Positions 16,642-25,800 of a stretch of 64,000 bases of DNA are shown piece after piece. The translations under genes and the position numbers were made by a program. Source of the DNA: Segatella copri (GTDB lineage: Bacteria; Bacteroidota; Bacteroidia; Bacteroidales; Bacteroidaceae); NCBI RefSeq assembly GCF_026015625.1, contig NZ_JAPDVG010000001.1, positions 2,497,001-2,561,000 on the forward strand, in the 5' to 3' direction. The stretch's first letter is position 1. Every line of letters starts with the position of its first letter. Below the pieces are notes generated by a model. The model was given only the letters and a program-made list of their open reading frames with translations. It was not told where the DNA came from and did no database searches.

Positions 16642-16758
16642 CTTAGGTGTACTTTTGTTTGTTGATGGTGCAAAAGTAGCCTAAATGCGGCAAACTCTAA
16701 GGAAAAATCAGGTAAATGAATGGGAAAAATTGGTATTCAGTGTATTTTTCCTCCCATT

Positions 16759-17025
16759 TTAAGGGTACAAGTGGCTTTTTATGCGATTTTTCAGTTCTTC
16801 TATATCTGTTTCAGACAACAAGTCAGAAATCTCGTCAAGATGAAGAAGAACATATTTTGCCTGCTCTATTTCGGCAGGAAGATACATTTTCTCAAACTTT
16901 CGAGAAGATGCCGGCCTCCCAGAGTTGGCATCCGGTTCTACGATAGGAGAACCGAGTACCGACTCCAGAAAGTCGGAATCCAATAAAAGATTTCTTACAG
17001 ATTCTGTTATCATCATTCTTTTCAT
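16759..17025 (-). CDS. Small hypothetical protein between the sigma factor and pectin genes
   Basis: 88 residues, not recognised. It starts MKRMMITESVRNLLLDSDF, has a polar middle (EPDANSGRPASSRKFEKMYLP) and ends in an amphipathic helical stretch (IEQAKYVLLHLDEISDLL and IEELKNRIKSHLY). No signal peptide or membrane segment. It lies 28 bp after the end of the beta-helix gene and 117 bp before the sigma-factor gene, all on the minus strand, so it could be last gene of the pectin operon. Directly behind its stop an inverted repeat around ATGGGAAAAAT and ATTTTTCCTCCCAT (16717-16758) could terminate transcription. Whether it is translated is uncertain. Confidence 0.5.
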   Translation of the reverse strand: MKRMMITESVRNLLLDSDFLESVLGSPIVEPDANSGRPASSRKFEKMYLPAEIEQAKYVLLHLDEISDLLSETDIEELKNRIKSHLYP

Positions 17026-17053
17026 CTTCTCTATTTTTATTACATCTTACATA

Positions 17054-19822
17054 TTACTTCACATTCGGACAGGAGCCGCCGGCATCCATCACTGCCTTGC
17101 CATTCTCGGGTGCCGAAGCCCCACTGTAAATGACAGCCTTCTCAGGATAAGCCTGACGATACTCGCTCACACTCTTGAAGACATCATCATAGGTAACCTT
17201 GCCCGGACGAAGGCGACGCTGATACTGGCGAGGTGCCAGATTCTTGCCTCCTTCAGGAGCATAAAGTCCCTTCTGGGTATAATACCACTGTTCAATATGA
17301 ATGATGTCAACCACCTTTCTCAACTCCGGATCCTGGAGGATGGCATCTTGCACATCCTTGTTGCACGACAAAGCCACCCAGACATGCTTGCCCGTCTTAG
17401 CCTCCCATTCGGCAACGGTCTGCAACCAGAACTTCGTAAAATGATAAGGTCCCGTATATTCCTCGCCAATCGACTGAATCACGTTCGGCTCATCAGCAAA
17501 GGCATCCAGCATCTTCATGATATACTGCTTATGCAGCTGGCGCATCACCGGATTATCTATATTATAGAAGTATTCAGCCATCCATACACGCTTATCACCA
17601 GCAAAAGGAACAGGTTCAGGGAATACCGTACCATTGATATTGTTGACCGGGCGCCATGGACAATCTACCCAATGGGCACCTGCCTCCAGGATATTATGCT
17701 GGAAATAGTGCTGGTTGATAACCAGCAAACCATTCTTGGCTCCCTTTTCTGCCAATTCCTTAATACGGCTGATGTACCACGGATTCAACTTTGTAAGGTC
17801 ATACTTACTCAGTCCGTCCCAAGCCGTGCCCTGTCCGCTTCTGGCAAAAGGCTGTTCATAGAACGGAGCCCAGACATCTCCATCACGGCGGCGCACACGT
17901 TCGTGGTCATCACGGCGGCGGTCATACCACAAGCCGTAGTTCTGGTTGAAGAGCACCACATGCTTATCACGAAGATGAGCCACCACACTATCCACACGGG
18001 TGGTAGTGCCCTGTCCCTCCATTCCCGGCACAAAACGGGTCACGGCATCGGCAATCTTAGGGAAAGCCGAGTAACGTACACGTCCGTTCCACCAAGGAGT
18101 ATTCATTCTTGCACCCTTCAACAGCGTATCAGCCACCATGATCTTACCCTCCTTTATCGCGAAGACAGGCTTCCCGGCATGGGCAAGATCCGCCTTTTTC
18201 TTAGAACGTTCCTTGATTTTATCCACATCCATAGCCCTAACAGGAGAAACAGAAGCCATGAACCGGGCGCAGTCTGCTATCCACATCTGCATGGTGATGC
18301 GAGGTTTGCGCGCCTCTTCCACCATCTTCTGTGCCACATCATAGGTAGGATTATTGCTCACATTGTTGCGTTCTCTCTCCAGCACACGACATTGAGCAGA
18401 GACATCCCTACCCAGGCGTTTCTCCAGAAGAGATGCAAAGCGGCTCCATGGTTTGGCATGATTGTTACATTGCTGGAAATCGCCAGAACCGTTAAACTGC
18501 GCCCAACAGGCAAACACATGGTTGTTGCTGCCATCAGGAATGCTGTCGGCAAAGATTCCGGCAGCCGTACATTGGTAAGCGAGGCTGTTGGCTGTATTCC
18601 ATCCGATGCCGTAACCTTCGAGACCGAGATTGCAGAACTTGATGTCATTGCCATCGATATTCACATTATCGAAGAGCAATCCTGTACACCAAGGTCCCAC
18701 TGCACCACTATAACCCAGCGATTCATAACCATCACATTGTACGAAGGCATTAGGACCCGCTGCACAGAGACCAGCCACAAAATCGTGCATGCCCTGTTCA
18801 GAATAGCAACGCTGGAACAGACATTGTTCGCCCATACAGAGAAAGGTGCGACGACGGTAGCCACCGATTTCAGAGACAGGAGCCTGAGAAATGCAATCCT
18901 CTACCGTGATACGGGAAGCATCACGCTGGGTTACTACAGCCGAACCAGCCAGATGGCGGAAATTCACCATTCTCACCCAACCATCTTTCACCTTATTAAT
19001 ATATACACCCTCCCAGGCATGGTTTTCATCCTTCGGATTGGTAGCATCATATTCAGAATCTATCGTGAGATTTTCTACACCCACATTCTTCAAGCGCCAG
19101 TCATTACCGGCGATGCGCTGAACGAAGCATTCCGCATCATCCTGACCGAGCGACATGGATAAAGGAGCATCCAACTGCAATCCTCCCTTTCCATCAGAAA
19201 CCACACTACGGGTCCAGCGCACATTGATTTCTCCCGGATGCCAGCCCCAATAGCCCAGATCCTTGCCTGCACCGAAGTCAACACAGCCCATCTTCTGAAT
19301 CCATTCCTTGGTAGAAGGACGTACTATCAGTATCTCATCGCCCATCTTGCAGCCGGCAGGCAGCGTCACCTTCCGCTCTCCCAACTTCCAGGGAGCAGAC
19401 AGTTTCATGGGTTCGCCCAGCGTCTGCATCTGCTTTTCGCTTTCTAGATACACCACCGCTCCACGGTCTACACCTTTTTTATATAGTACCGTCTGGTTGC
19501 GGTCAGTACCTCTGAGCACCACGCCCGAAGTCTGGATGCGAAGTGGCTGTGAGAGTTCGAATACGCCCTTGTCGAGCAAGACAGCCCCTCGTAGTCCCGT
19601 CTTCTTATCCACTTTTCTGGCAGAAACAAAGTCGATAGCTTTCTGGATGCGAGCGCTCTGGTCACCATCTTGCCATTTTACGAAGACCACAACATCCGCA
19701 TCCGGAATTCCCTTTTCGCTCTGCTGGTAGCCCACGTAGCTAAAATCAAACGCGAAGGGTTGCGCAAAGATTTGCACAACCCCTACTAACGTAAATATCC
19801 ATATAGAAAATAATCTTTTCAT
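17054..19822 (-). CDS. Exported right-handed beta-helix protein with C-terminal DUF6298-like domain
   Basis: 922 residues with a signal peptide (cleavage after IFAQ, about 21). Residues of about 30-470 look like a right-handed parallel beta-helix of the pectate-lyase-3/GH28-like kind: ADVVVFVKWQDGDQSARIQKAIDFV, GVVLRGTDRNQTVLY, NVGVENLTIDSEY, SRITVEDCISQAP. Residues of about 570-922 form a second unit (TPWWNGRVRYSAFPKIADAV, RDKHVVLFNQNYGLWYDRRR, NPWYISRIKELAEKGAKNGLLVINQHYFQHN, QSIGEEYTGP, IIHIEQWYY) that resembles DUF6298 and has the look of a TIM-barrel hydrolase. It is the third gene of the operon with PL1 and DUF3826, so a role in pectin or rhamnogalacturonan breakdown is likely. Enzyme activity is not known to me. 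Confidence 0.75.
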   Translation of the reverse strand: MKRLFSIWIFTLVGVVQIFAQPFAFDFSYVGYQQSEKGIPDADVVVFVKWQDGDQSARIQKAIDFVSARKVDKKTGLRGAVLLDKGVFELSQPLRIQTSGVVLRGTDRNQTVLYKKGVDRGAVVYLESEKQMQTLGEPMKLSAPWKLGERKVTLPAGCKMGDEILIVRPSTKEWIQKMGCVDFGAGKDLGYWGWHPGEINVRWTRSVVSDGKGGLQLDAPLSMSLGQDDAECFVQRIAGNDWRLKNVGVENLTIDSEYDATNPKDENHAWEGVYINKVKDGWVRMVNFRHLAGSAVVTQRDASRITVEDCISQAPVSEIGGYRRRTFLCMGEQCLFQRCYSEQGMHDFVAGLCAAGPNAFVQCDGYESLGYSGAVGPWCTGLLFDNVNIDGNDIKFCNLGLEGYGIGWNTANSLAYQCTAAGIFADSIPDGSNNHVFACWAQFNGSGDFQQCNNHAKPWSRFASLLEKRLGRDVSAQCRVLERERNNVSNNPTYDVAQKMVEEARKPRITMQMWIADCARFMASVSPVRAMDVDKIKERSKKKADLAHAGKPVFAIKEGKIMVADTLLKGARMNTPWWNGRVRYSAFPKIADAVTRFVPGMEGQGTTTRVDSVVAHLRDKHVVLFNQNYGLWYDRRRDDHERVRRRDGDVWAPFYEQPFARSGQGTAWDGLSKYDLTKLNPWYISRIKELAEKGAKNGLLVINQHYFQHNILEAGAHWVDCPWRPVNNINGTVFPEPVPFAGDKRVWMAEYFYNIDNPVMRQLHKQYIMKMLDAFADEPNVIQSIGEEYTGPYHFTKFWLQTVAEWEAKTGKHVWVALSCNKDVQDAILQDPELRKVVDIIHIEQWYYTQKGLYAPEGGKNLAPRQYQRRLRPGKVTYDDVFKSVSEYRQAYPEKAVIYSGASAPENGKAVMDAGGSCPNVK

Positions 19823-19865
19823 ACCTCTTGTTTCATCAGAGTTTTTATAACCTTACGGAAACTGT

Positions 19866-20483
19866 TTATTTTTTCTTTGCCGCTTCAATACGCTTATACC
19901 ACCCCTCGCGCTCCGCCTTCAGGTCGTAGCCCCGTTTGGTGAGCCAGTTATTGATGCGTCCTTTGTATTTTCCGAACCAGCCATGTTTAGCCTTGGAATT
20001 TTCGGCATCAATGGCAAACTCGCGAGCTTCTTTCAACCAATTGAGAATTTGGAGTTTCTCGTTTTCTTTCAGAGAAGGAATCATCTCCAGATGAGCCTGA
20101 TAGGTTTTCGGAACGACACCGAAGGTCATACCATCCTTCACCTGCTCTACCTGCTTCTCTGAGAGATAGTTTTCCAGATTGGCAGCAAATTCGAAGTGGT
20201 GCTTATAGAGTTCCGCATCACGCCCAACCTTATTCTTGCCGAACTTCTCATAGATATCGTTCAGCAGGAAATAACGGTTACAGATGATGTGGAGCACATT
20301 CTGCTTGCTGCTTTTATCAGTCAGTTGCAGCGCATCCACGATTTTCTGCGAACGGGCGATGATGTTGTTCACATACTTGGCATCACGCCCCACGCTGTCG
20401 AGCTGTACCTGTGCTCCTGCTCCCAAAGGAAGCAAGAGCAGACAGGCTGCGCCTAACAACTTATTTCTCAAAAGTTTTTTCAT
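19866..20483 (-). CDS. DUF3826 family exported protein
   Basis: 205 residues from the ATG before KKLLRNKLLGAACLLLLPLGAGAQ, which gives a good signal peptide; a start 39 bp upstream is possible but would put 13 extra residues before it. The mature part is alpha-helical (KYVNNIIARSQKIVDALQL, VLHIICNRYFLLNDIYEKFG, EKLQILNWLKEAREFAIDA) and ends in GKYKGRINNWLTKRGYDLKAE, the DUF3826 pattern. DUF3826 proteins occur in pectin utilisation loci of Bacteroidota; the function is unproven. It lies 60 bp after the PL1 gene and 43 bp before the beta-helix gene on the same strand. Confidence 0.8.
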   Translation of the reverse strand: MKKLLRNKLLGAACLLLLPLGAGAQVQLDSVGRDAKYVNNIIARSQKIVDALQLTDKSSKQNVLHIICNRYFLLNDIYEKFGKNKVGRDAELYKHHFEFAANLENYLSEKQVEQVKDGMTFGVVPKTYQAHLEMIPSLKENEKLQILNWLKEAREFAIDAENSKAKHGWFGKYKGRINNWLTKRGYDLKAEREGWYKRIEAAKKK

Positions 20484-20543
20484 ATTCTTGTCATGCATTA
20501 AGAAATGAGTCCGGAGAAACAACTCCGGGCATTCATTCCTGTT

Positions 20544-22289
20544 TTACAGGAGTTTTCCCTTCTCAGCCAAGGTATCGTGGTTGTTCTTCATGTCAGTCCA
20601 ATCCACCTTTTCCTTGGTGCTGATACCATTGATATACTTCTCGATATTGGTATATCCGTCACCCGTGCAATCCTTGTTGGCATCGCTAGGGTCGTTAGGA
20701 TTCAGGCCGTTGGCAATCTCCCACTCATCAGGCATACCGTCGCCATCTGTATCTACATAAGGCTTCACCTTCTTATATTTAGGGAATCCACCAACCTGGC
20801 AGATGTCTGTGATGATACCCAACTTATAGGATTCCTTGTCCAGACGGCGGTACTTAAAACTGCCATCTTCAGCCTTCGACTTGTTAGCCAATCCCCAGAA
20901 GTCGCCGTATGGATTCTTCTTAGGCAGTTTCTTTACATAGTAAGCCTGACCGGTACGAACCTCTTCTACGATGCGCTGGTCCACGATATCGCGGGAAGGA
21001 ATGGTTGCACCCACATTCTCAAGTACCTTATCAAAAGTCTGGTCCTTAGGAATAATGGTCATGTGTGGCATGGCGAATGGTTCGTTAGAACGCATCAGAG
21101 CCTTTACATCTGCAGATATTCCATTTGGAAGATCCTTATCAGCAATCTGAATACCGCCGTTCCAGTTATCCTTGGTTACAGCCTCGTTGCCTTCTACGAT
21201 ATTTCCTTCAGCATAAATACGACCATACTGAGCCCAAGGGAAGAGTTTGTTGCTTCGGCTTTCGCTCTTCACGATACGGTAGCTGATGGCACCCTTCGGA
21301 GTAAGAGGTCCTGGCTTATAATAGTTGTTGATGAAGTTGCTCATGGTTGAGAACTCACCACCATCTGCTGTACGATGTACCCAGTTGTAAACGATGTTGT
21401 TCACGAAGTTGAACACACCACCCCATCCGATAGAAGGGTTACGGCCTGTATTATCCGCCCAGAGGTTACGCATGAAGGTAGAATTCTCTCCACCGATTGT
21501 ACTGCCAAAGGCATGGTTCCAAGTATCGAGTGCCTTGGCAGAGATGGTATTCTGGATGGTTACATTCACCGTTGGCACCTTGCGTTTTGGCTTACCGTCG
21601 TGCAAATCGAACATATGGCGGTAGAAAGAGATATTCTCATCCAGACCAAACTCGCAAGAGCAGTGGTCAATCATGATGTTACCTACCGGATTACCGCCGA
21701 AAGAATCCTCACGATACCATACATGGGTATTACCACGGCGGAAACGCATGTGGCGAACGATGACATCATGGGTATCAACCTGGAAAGATTCACCCGAAAT
21801 CATCACGCCCTCACCAGGAGCTGTCTGTCCGGCGATGGTAATATAAGGAGCACGGACGATGATTGGAGTCTTCAATACAATATTTCCCGATACATTGAAG
21901 ACGATGATGCGGGCACCACCCTGTTCGCAAGCCCAACGGAAAGAACCAGGACCAGCATCATTGAGATTGGTCACAGTCAGCACCTTGCCACCACGGCCAC
22001 CGAAGGTAAACATACCGCCACCCTCAGCACCTGGGAATGCAGGAATCTTAGCCTGGCGCAAATCGTATGGACGGGAAGCCCATGGCACATAAGGACGTCC
22101 TGCCATTGCCTCTTGTTTTACTATAGGGAAAGCCACAGCCCAAGCAGAATCAGAATGGGCAGTCCATGCAGCTTGCATAGAATCAATCTTCGCCTGAGCC
22201 TCCTTTGTAATAGTAGGATACTGAGCGAAAGTTGCTGCTGGCAAGATAGTCAAAGCCATCGCAGCGAAAATCTTCTTACTTCTTTGCAT
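20544..22289 (-). CDS. Pectate lyase, PL1 type
   Basis: 581 residues, signal peptide ending at TFAQ (about 22). The catalytic beta-helix starts at AFPGAEGGGMFTFGGRGGKVLTVTNL and includes ARIIVFNVSGNIVL, ITIAGQTAPGEGVMISG, MIDHCSCEFGLDENIS and FMRNLWADNTGRNPS, typical of PL1 lyases found in Bacteroidota pectin loci. A calcium-binding-like repeat DTDGDGMPDEWEIANGLNP, then DANKDCTGDGYTNIEKYING lies near the C-terminus (about 520-565). The enzyme cleaves polygalacturonate by beta-elimination, probably in the periplasm or outside. First gene of a minus-strand operon with DUF3826 and the beta-helix protein; its start lies 30 bp from one of the 27-bp elements. Confidence 0.9.
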   Translation of the reverse strand: MQRSKKIFAAMALTILPAATFAQYPTITKEAQAKIDSMQAAWTAHSDSAWAVAFPIVKQEAMAGRPYVPWASRPYDLRQAKIPAFPGAEGGGMFTFGGRGGKVLTVTNLNDAGPGSFRWACEQGGARIIVFNVSGNIVLKTPIIVRAPYITIAGQTAPGEGVMISGESFQVDTHDVIVRHMRFRRGNTHVWYREDSFGGNPVGNIMIDHCSCEFGLDENISFYRHMFDLHDGKPKRKVPTVNVTIQNTISAKALDTWNHAFGSTIGGENSTFMRNLWADNTGRNPSIGWGGVFNFVNNIVYNWVHRTADGGEFSTMSNFINNYYKPGPLTPKGAISYRIVKSESRSNKLFPWAQYGRIYAEGNIVEGNEAVTKDNWNGGIQIADKDLPNGISADVKALMRSNEPFAMPHMTIIPKDQTFDKVLENVGATIPSRDIVDQRIVEEVRTGQAYYVKKLPKKNPYGDFWGLANKSKAEDGSFKYRRLDKESYKLGIITDICQVGGFPKYKKVKPYVDTDGDGMPDEWEIANGLNPNDPSDANKDCTGDGYTNIEKYINGISTKEKVDWTDMKNNHDTLAEKGKLL

Positions 22290-22319
22290 TGTTTTAATAT
22301 TGTTTGTTCGTTATATCTT

Positions 22320-22346
22320 AAAGACGCCTTTCCCTTTCTTTTGTCC
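22320..22346 (-). promoter_or_regulatory. 27-bp bipartite element, copy 1 (PL1 operon)
   Basis: On the minus strand GGACA, 16 bases, GTCTTT. The first half is followed by AAAG as in other copies. It lies 30 bp upstream of the pectate lyase start at 22289. Same spacing as the copies at 22382, 34419, 47795, 52586 and 59515. Confidence 0.75.
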
Positions 22347-22381
22347 TCAATGAACATGCGCATTTTTTCGGGAACAGGTGG

Positions 22382-22408
22382 GGACATTTCATCCGCAGGA
22401 ACGTCTTA
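22382..22408 (+). promoter_or_regulatory. 27-bp bipartite element, copy 2 (second lyase)
   Basis: On the plus strand GGACA, 16 bases, GTCTTA; 76 bp before the start at 22485. It is the weakest copy (last base differs). Copies 1 and 2 are arranged back to back in one divergent intergenic region. Confidence 0.65.
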
Positions 22409-22484
22409 CACCTATAATATATAAACGAAAGTTACTTATCTATTATTTTATTGAAACATAAAACAAAAAACATAAAGTTGAAAA

Positions 22485-25112
22485 ATGAAGAACAGAAGAT
22501 GCTTCCCCTTAGTTGCCGCTTCGCTGATGGCGCTTTCAAGCCAGGCGCAGCAAATTGATTTCAATATCGCCAGCAGAAAGGCTGCTGAAGTTACAGCCCT
22601 CAATTTCACTCCCGTTGGCGTGAAGCAGGGCAATACATACCAGTTTGCTCTGGGTGGACTGGAGATTACACTCGATACTCCCGTAAAAGACCAGATTATC
22701 AAATCCAACTGGTTTAAGCAGGGCATACAGTTGGGCGACCGACTCACCAGCGATGGTATCGTAGTATATCCGTCAAAAGGCGATAATGCCCAGCTCCGCA
22801 TCACCATCCGAGGTCTGAAACCGGGGCATCACTCTCTCCTTGCCTATCACAACATCGTAGACGGACTTACCGGCAATATTCCTTCTATCCAGGTTTCCAG
22901 AGAGAAGGAACAGATAATCACCGTGAAGAAGGGCAAGAAACGTATCCAGCAGAAGAGCATGATGCAGGAGATTCTTGCACAGGATATTAAGCAGACCGTA
23001 AGAGAGATGAAGGCATCGCAGAGCGGCCAGTCGTACATTGAATTTGATGTAACCGACGACCAGCCTGTAGTTATCCACTATCAGTTACAAGGTGTGGATA
23101 ACGCAAACAACACGCTCACCATCAATGGTTTGGTATTCGACAAAGCCAACCCGAAAGCCACCGTTCTCAACCCTTATCCTGCCGATGATGATCTTCACGT
23201 CAATGCAGAAGGAGGCAAGGTTGTTCTTCGCTGGCAAGCCGGCGAAGGTGCCAAGCAACACCTTATTTATATAGGACAGCGCGCCGACCAGTTGAAGAAG
23301 GTTGCCACCACCGAAGAAGCCGCTTTCGAAGTCACCGGTCTCAGCAGCGCCAACGATTATTACTGGCGTGTAGACGAGGTAGATGCCAACGGCAAGGTTT
23401 CAGAGGGCGAAGTATGGAACTTCCGTCCACGCCGTCTCGCCTTCCCAGGTGCCGAGGGATATGGAAGATTTGCTATCGGCGGTCGTGGCGGTTCAGTTTA
23501 TCATGTTACCTCTTTAGAAGATAACCCTGAGAATCCGCAGCCAGGCTCTCTCCGATACGGAATCACAAAGGTTAAGGGACCTCGTACCATCGTCTTCGAT
23601 GTTGCCGGCATCATCGACCTGAAAGACCGTCTGGTTTGTTCCGATCCATTCATCACGGTAGCCGGACAGACTGCACCCGGCAAGGGAATCCTTCTCCGTG
23701 AGCATCCTTTCGGTTTCGGCTCAGAAGGCATCTTCCGCTTCATCCGTCTCCGACTGGGAAAATATCTCGATAAAAACGGTAAGACGATTACCCTCGACGG
23801 ACTGGGTGCTGCAGGCTGCGATAATACCATCATCGACCACTGTTCGGTAGGCTGGACCATCGACGAGGCTTTCTCCAGCCGCAACGGCAAGAACATCTCT
23901 TTCCAGCACAACCTCATCTCCGAAGCACTCAACCAGGCTGGCCATCAAAATTATGTCAATGCCAAACATGGTTATGCTGCAACCATCGGAGGCAACGTAG
24001 GCTCGTTCCACCACAACCTGCTTGCCAACAACGAAGGAAGAAACTGGAGTATGGGTGGCGGACTAGACGGAGCCGGATATTATGCTGGAAAGCTCGACCT
24101 CTTTAATAATGTAGTATACAACTGGGGCAACCGTGCCTGCGACGGAGGAGCCCACGAGGTAAACTTTGTTGGCAACTATTACAAGATGGGACCAGCCACC
24201 AGCATGAAATATATCCTCAATGCACAGCTGGAAGGTACCGGCCAGGGAAGTCAGGCTTACTACATGCACGATAATATCCGCCAAAACTACGTGGGCGATG
24301 TAAAACAGAATGCAGGAGCTGTGGCAGGAAAGCATGGAGAACTGGTCAGCGACAAGGAAGGCGAAACCTACAAATATACCACTTCTCACGGACAGGTAGT
24401 CAACTGGAAGGTATTTACCGACAAACCATTCTTCCCATCCTATGCCAAGGTAGAAAGTGCCCGCGCTGCCTTCAAGAACGTATTGAGCGATGTGGGAGCC
24501 AACCAGCCTTGCATCGACCAGCACGACCAGCGCATGGTAGAAGAAACCTTGAACGGAACCTATAAATATGTTGGTTCCAAGACCGGCAAGAAGGGACTGA
24601 TAGATGATAACCTGGATGCCGGCAACGATGCCTGGAAGGAGTTTGAAGCACTCACCGACCGTCGCCCTGCCAACTGGGATACCGACCAGGATGGAATGCC
24701 AGACTGGTGGGAGAAGCTGGCTGGTACCAACCCGTCAGCTGCCGACAACAACGAACTGACCGATGGCGAATATACGCAGCTGGAACGTTATCTCAACTGG
24801 CTTGCAGAACCACATTTCATCACCTCAGCAGGCAATAAGCTGACTATCGACCTGAAGCAGTATTTCGCCGGTTACAACCAGCAGCCCGTCTTCACCCTGG
24901 AGAACAGCATCCAGCCACAGGAAGGCAAGATGAAACTCAATAAGAAGGGAATCCTCACCATCAGCCTCAACAAAAAGGCTGCCGACTGCCTCATCGACAT
25001 CAAGGTGAAGGCAACCGACAAAGACCAGGTAGCTTCCCTACAACGTACTTTCCACATCGCTATTACCCGGATACCGACCAGGACGGAATGCCAGACTGGT
25101 GGGAGGAAGTAA
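22485..25112 (+). CDS. Pectate lyase (PL1 type) with N-terminal FN3-like domain, frameshifted C-terminus
   Basis: 875 residues, signal peptide (about 1-21). Residues 22-215 form an unassigned beta-rich domain; an FN3-like domain follows (about 225-315, AEGGKVVLRWQAGEGAKQHLIYIG, DYYWRVDEVDANGKVSEG); the lyase beta-helix begins LAFPGAEGYGRFAIGGRGGSVY and has IIDHCSVGWTIDEAFSSR and LLANNEGRNWSMGGG. Then come a calcium-binding-like DTDQDGMPDWWEKL repeat and a cadherin-like domain. The last 14 codons (TRIPTRTECQTGGRK) are out of frame: the natural sequence goes on one frame over, through a second DTDQDGMPDWWEE and a sorting domain. The catalytic part should be intact; surface delivery may be lost. 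Confidence 0.88.
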   Translation: MKNRRCFPLVAASLMALSSQAQQIDFNIASRKAAEVTALNFTPVGVKQGNTYQFALGGLEITLDTPVKDQIIKSNWFKQGIQLGDRLTSDGIVVYPSKGDNAQLRITIRGLKPGHHSLLAYHNIVDGLTGNIPSIQVSREKEQIITVKKGKKRIQQKSMMQEILAQDIKQTVREMKASQSGQSYIEFDVTDDQPVVIHYQLQGVDNANNTLTINGLVFDKANPKATVLNPYPADDDLHVNAEGGKVVLRWQAGEGAKQHLIYIGQRADQLKKVATTEEAAFEVTGLSSANDYYWRVDEVDANGKVSEGEVWNFRPRRLAFPGAEGYGRFAIGGRGGSVYHVTSLEDNPENPQPGSLRYGITKVKGPRTIVFDVAGIIDLKDRLVCSDPFITVAGQTAPGKGILLREHPFGFGSEGIFRFIRLRLGKYLDKNGKTITLDGLGAAGCDNTIIDHCSVGWTIDEAFSSRNGKNISFQHNLISEALNQAGHQNYVNAKHGYAATIGGNVGSFHHNLLANNEGRNWSMGGGLDGAGYYAGKLDLFNNVVYNWGNRACDGGAHEVNFVGNYYKMGPATSMKYILNAQLEGTGQGSQAYYMHDNIRQNYVGDVKQNAGAVAGKHGELVSDKEGETYKYTTSHGQVVNWKVFTDKPFFPSYAKVESARAAFKNVLSDVGANQPCIDQHDQRMVEETLNGTYKYVGSKTGKKGLIDDNLDAGNDAWKEFEALTDRRPANWDTDQDGMPDWWEKLAGTNPSAADNNELTDGEYTQLERYLNWLAEPHFITSAGNKLTIDLKQYFAGYNQQPVFTLENSIQPQEGKMKLNKKGILTISLNKKAADCLIDIKVKATDKDQVASLQRTFHIAITRIPTRTECQTGGRK

Positions 25113-25543
25113 AAGGCGTAAGTGATGGAAATGCCGATGAAAACGCAGATGGCTACACCAACAATCCTCAGTTTGAATGCGAGGCTAAGGGTGATGCGAT
25201 GAGCAAGATGAGTCATGATACGGGTGCCAACGAGGGTGAATATATCTTCACCGCCAACGAAGATTGTGGCAAGGCGCTCGTAGATTATACTGTCAAGGTA
25301 AGCGATGATGACAACATCAGCACCTATACCCGCACCTTCCATTTCTATCTGACAGATGGTTCTGCAACAGGCATTCAAAACATTCAGACCTCAATCGCAG
25401 CCGATAGCTACGAGGTATACAATGCTGCAGGTATCAAGGTGAGAAAAGGCAAGAATCTCGATTCTCTCCCATCAGGTGTTTATATCATCAAGACATTGAA
25501 GGATGGCAAGGTAATCAGTTCGAAGAAAACTTGCATACAATAA
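25067..25543 (+). pseudogene. Displaced C-terminus of the lyase with type A sorting domain
   Basis: In the frame shifted against the lyase the sequence reads PDTDQDGMPDWWEEVKGVSD, then DENADGYTNNPQF, DYTVKVSDDDNISTYTRTFHFYLTDGSATG, and ends YEVYNAAGIKVRKGKNLDSLPSGVYIIKTL with KVISSKKTCIQ. The end has the pattern of type A C-terminal sorting domains used with the type IX secretion system (VYN-x-x-G-x-K-V, L-x-x-G-V-Y-I, GK-V). It has no signal peptide and begins inside the lyase gene, so it is the lost tail rather than a gene of its own. Confidence 0.8.
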
Positions 25544-25601
25544 GGCAATCTGCACCTTAGAAAGTGCATTTTTCATATAACTCAGCATCCTGAGAGATGC
25601 A

Positions 25602-25640
25602 AAAAAGGGAGCGCAACCATTAGTGATGCGCTCCCTTTTA
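25602..25640 (+). terminator. Terminator after the lyase
   Basis: AAAAGGGAGCGCA pairs with TGCGCTCCCTTTT around CCATTAGTGA; the stem is perfect and ends in TTTT. It serves the plus-strand lyase and perhaps the minus-strand fragment next to it. Confidence 0.8.
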
Positions 25641-25684
25641 TGATTGTTTCTTTTATCTTAAAATTCTAACCGAATAACGTCAGA

Positions 25685-25800
25685 TTATTTCTGAACGAAC
25701 TTCTTGCCATTCTCGATAACGAGACCCTTATAAGAAGCATTCACCTGCTGGCCAGCCATATTATAGCGAACAGACTTCTTGGCAGAAGTTGAGGACAAGC
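25685..25800 (-). pseudogene. Sorting-domain remnant of an exported protein
   Basis: On the minus strand the frame ending at 25685 reads LSSTSAKKSVRYNMAGQQVN, then ASYKGLVIENGKKFVQK and stop. This is a usual C-terminus of secreted Prevotella proteins (RYN-x-AGQ-x-V, YKG-x-V-I-x-NGKK). Only about 38 codons remain; upstream the frame runs straight into the inverted-repeat element at 25799. It is the 3' end of a lost gene. Confidence 0.65.

Noticed and set aside
16925..19162. Open frame of 745 codons on the plus strand opposite the beta-helix gene
   Set aside because: It has no domain, is full of His/Arg/Ile typical of antisense frames, and the minus strand carries a clear gene with signal peptide and repeats.
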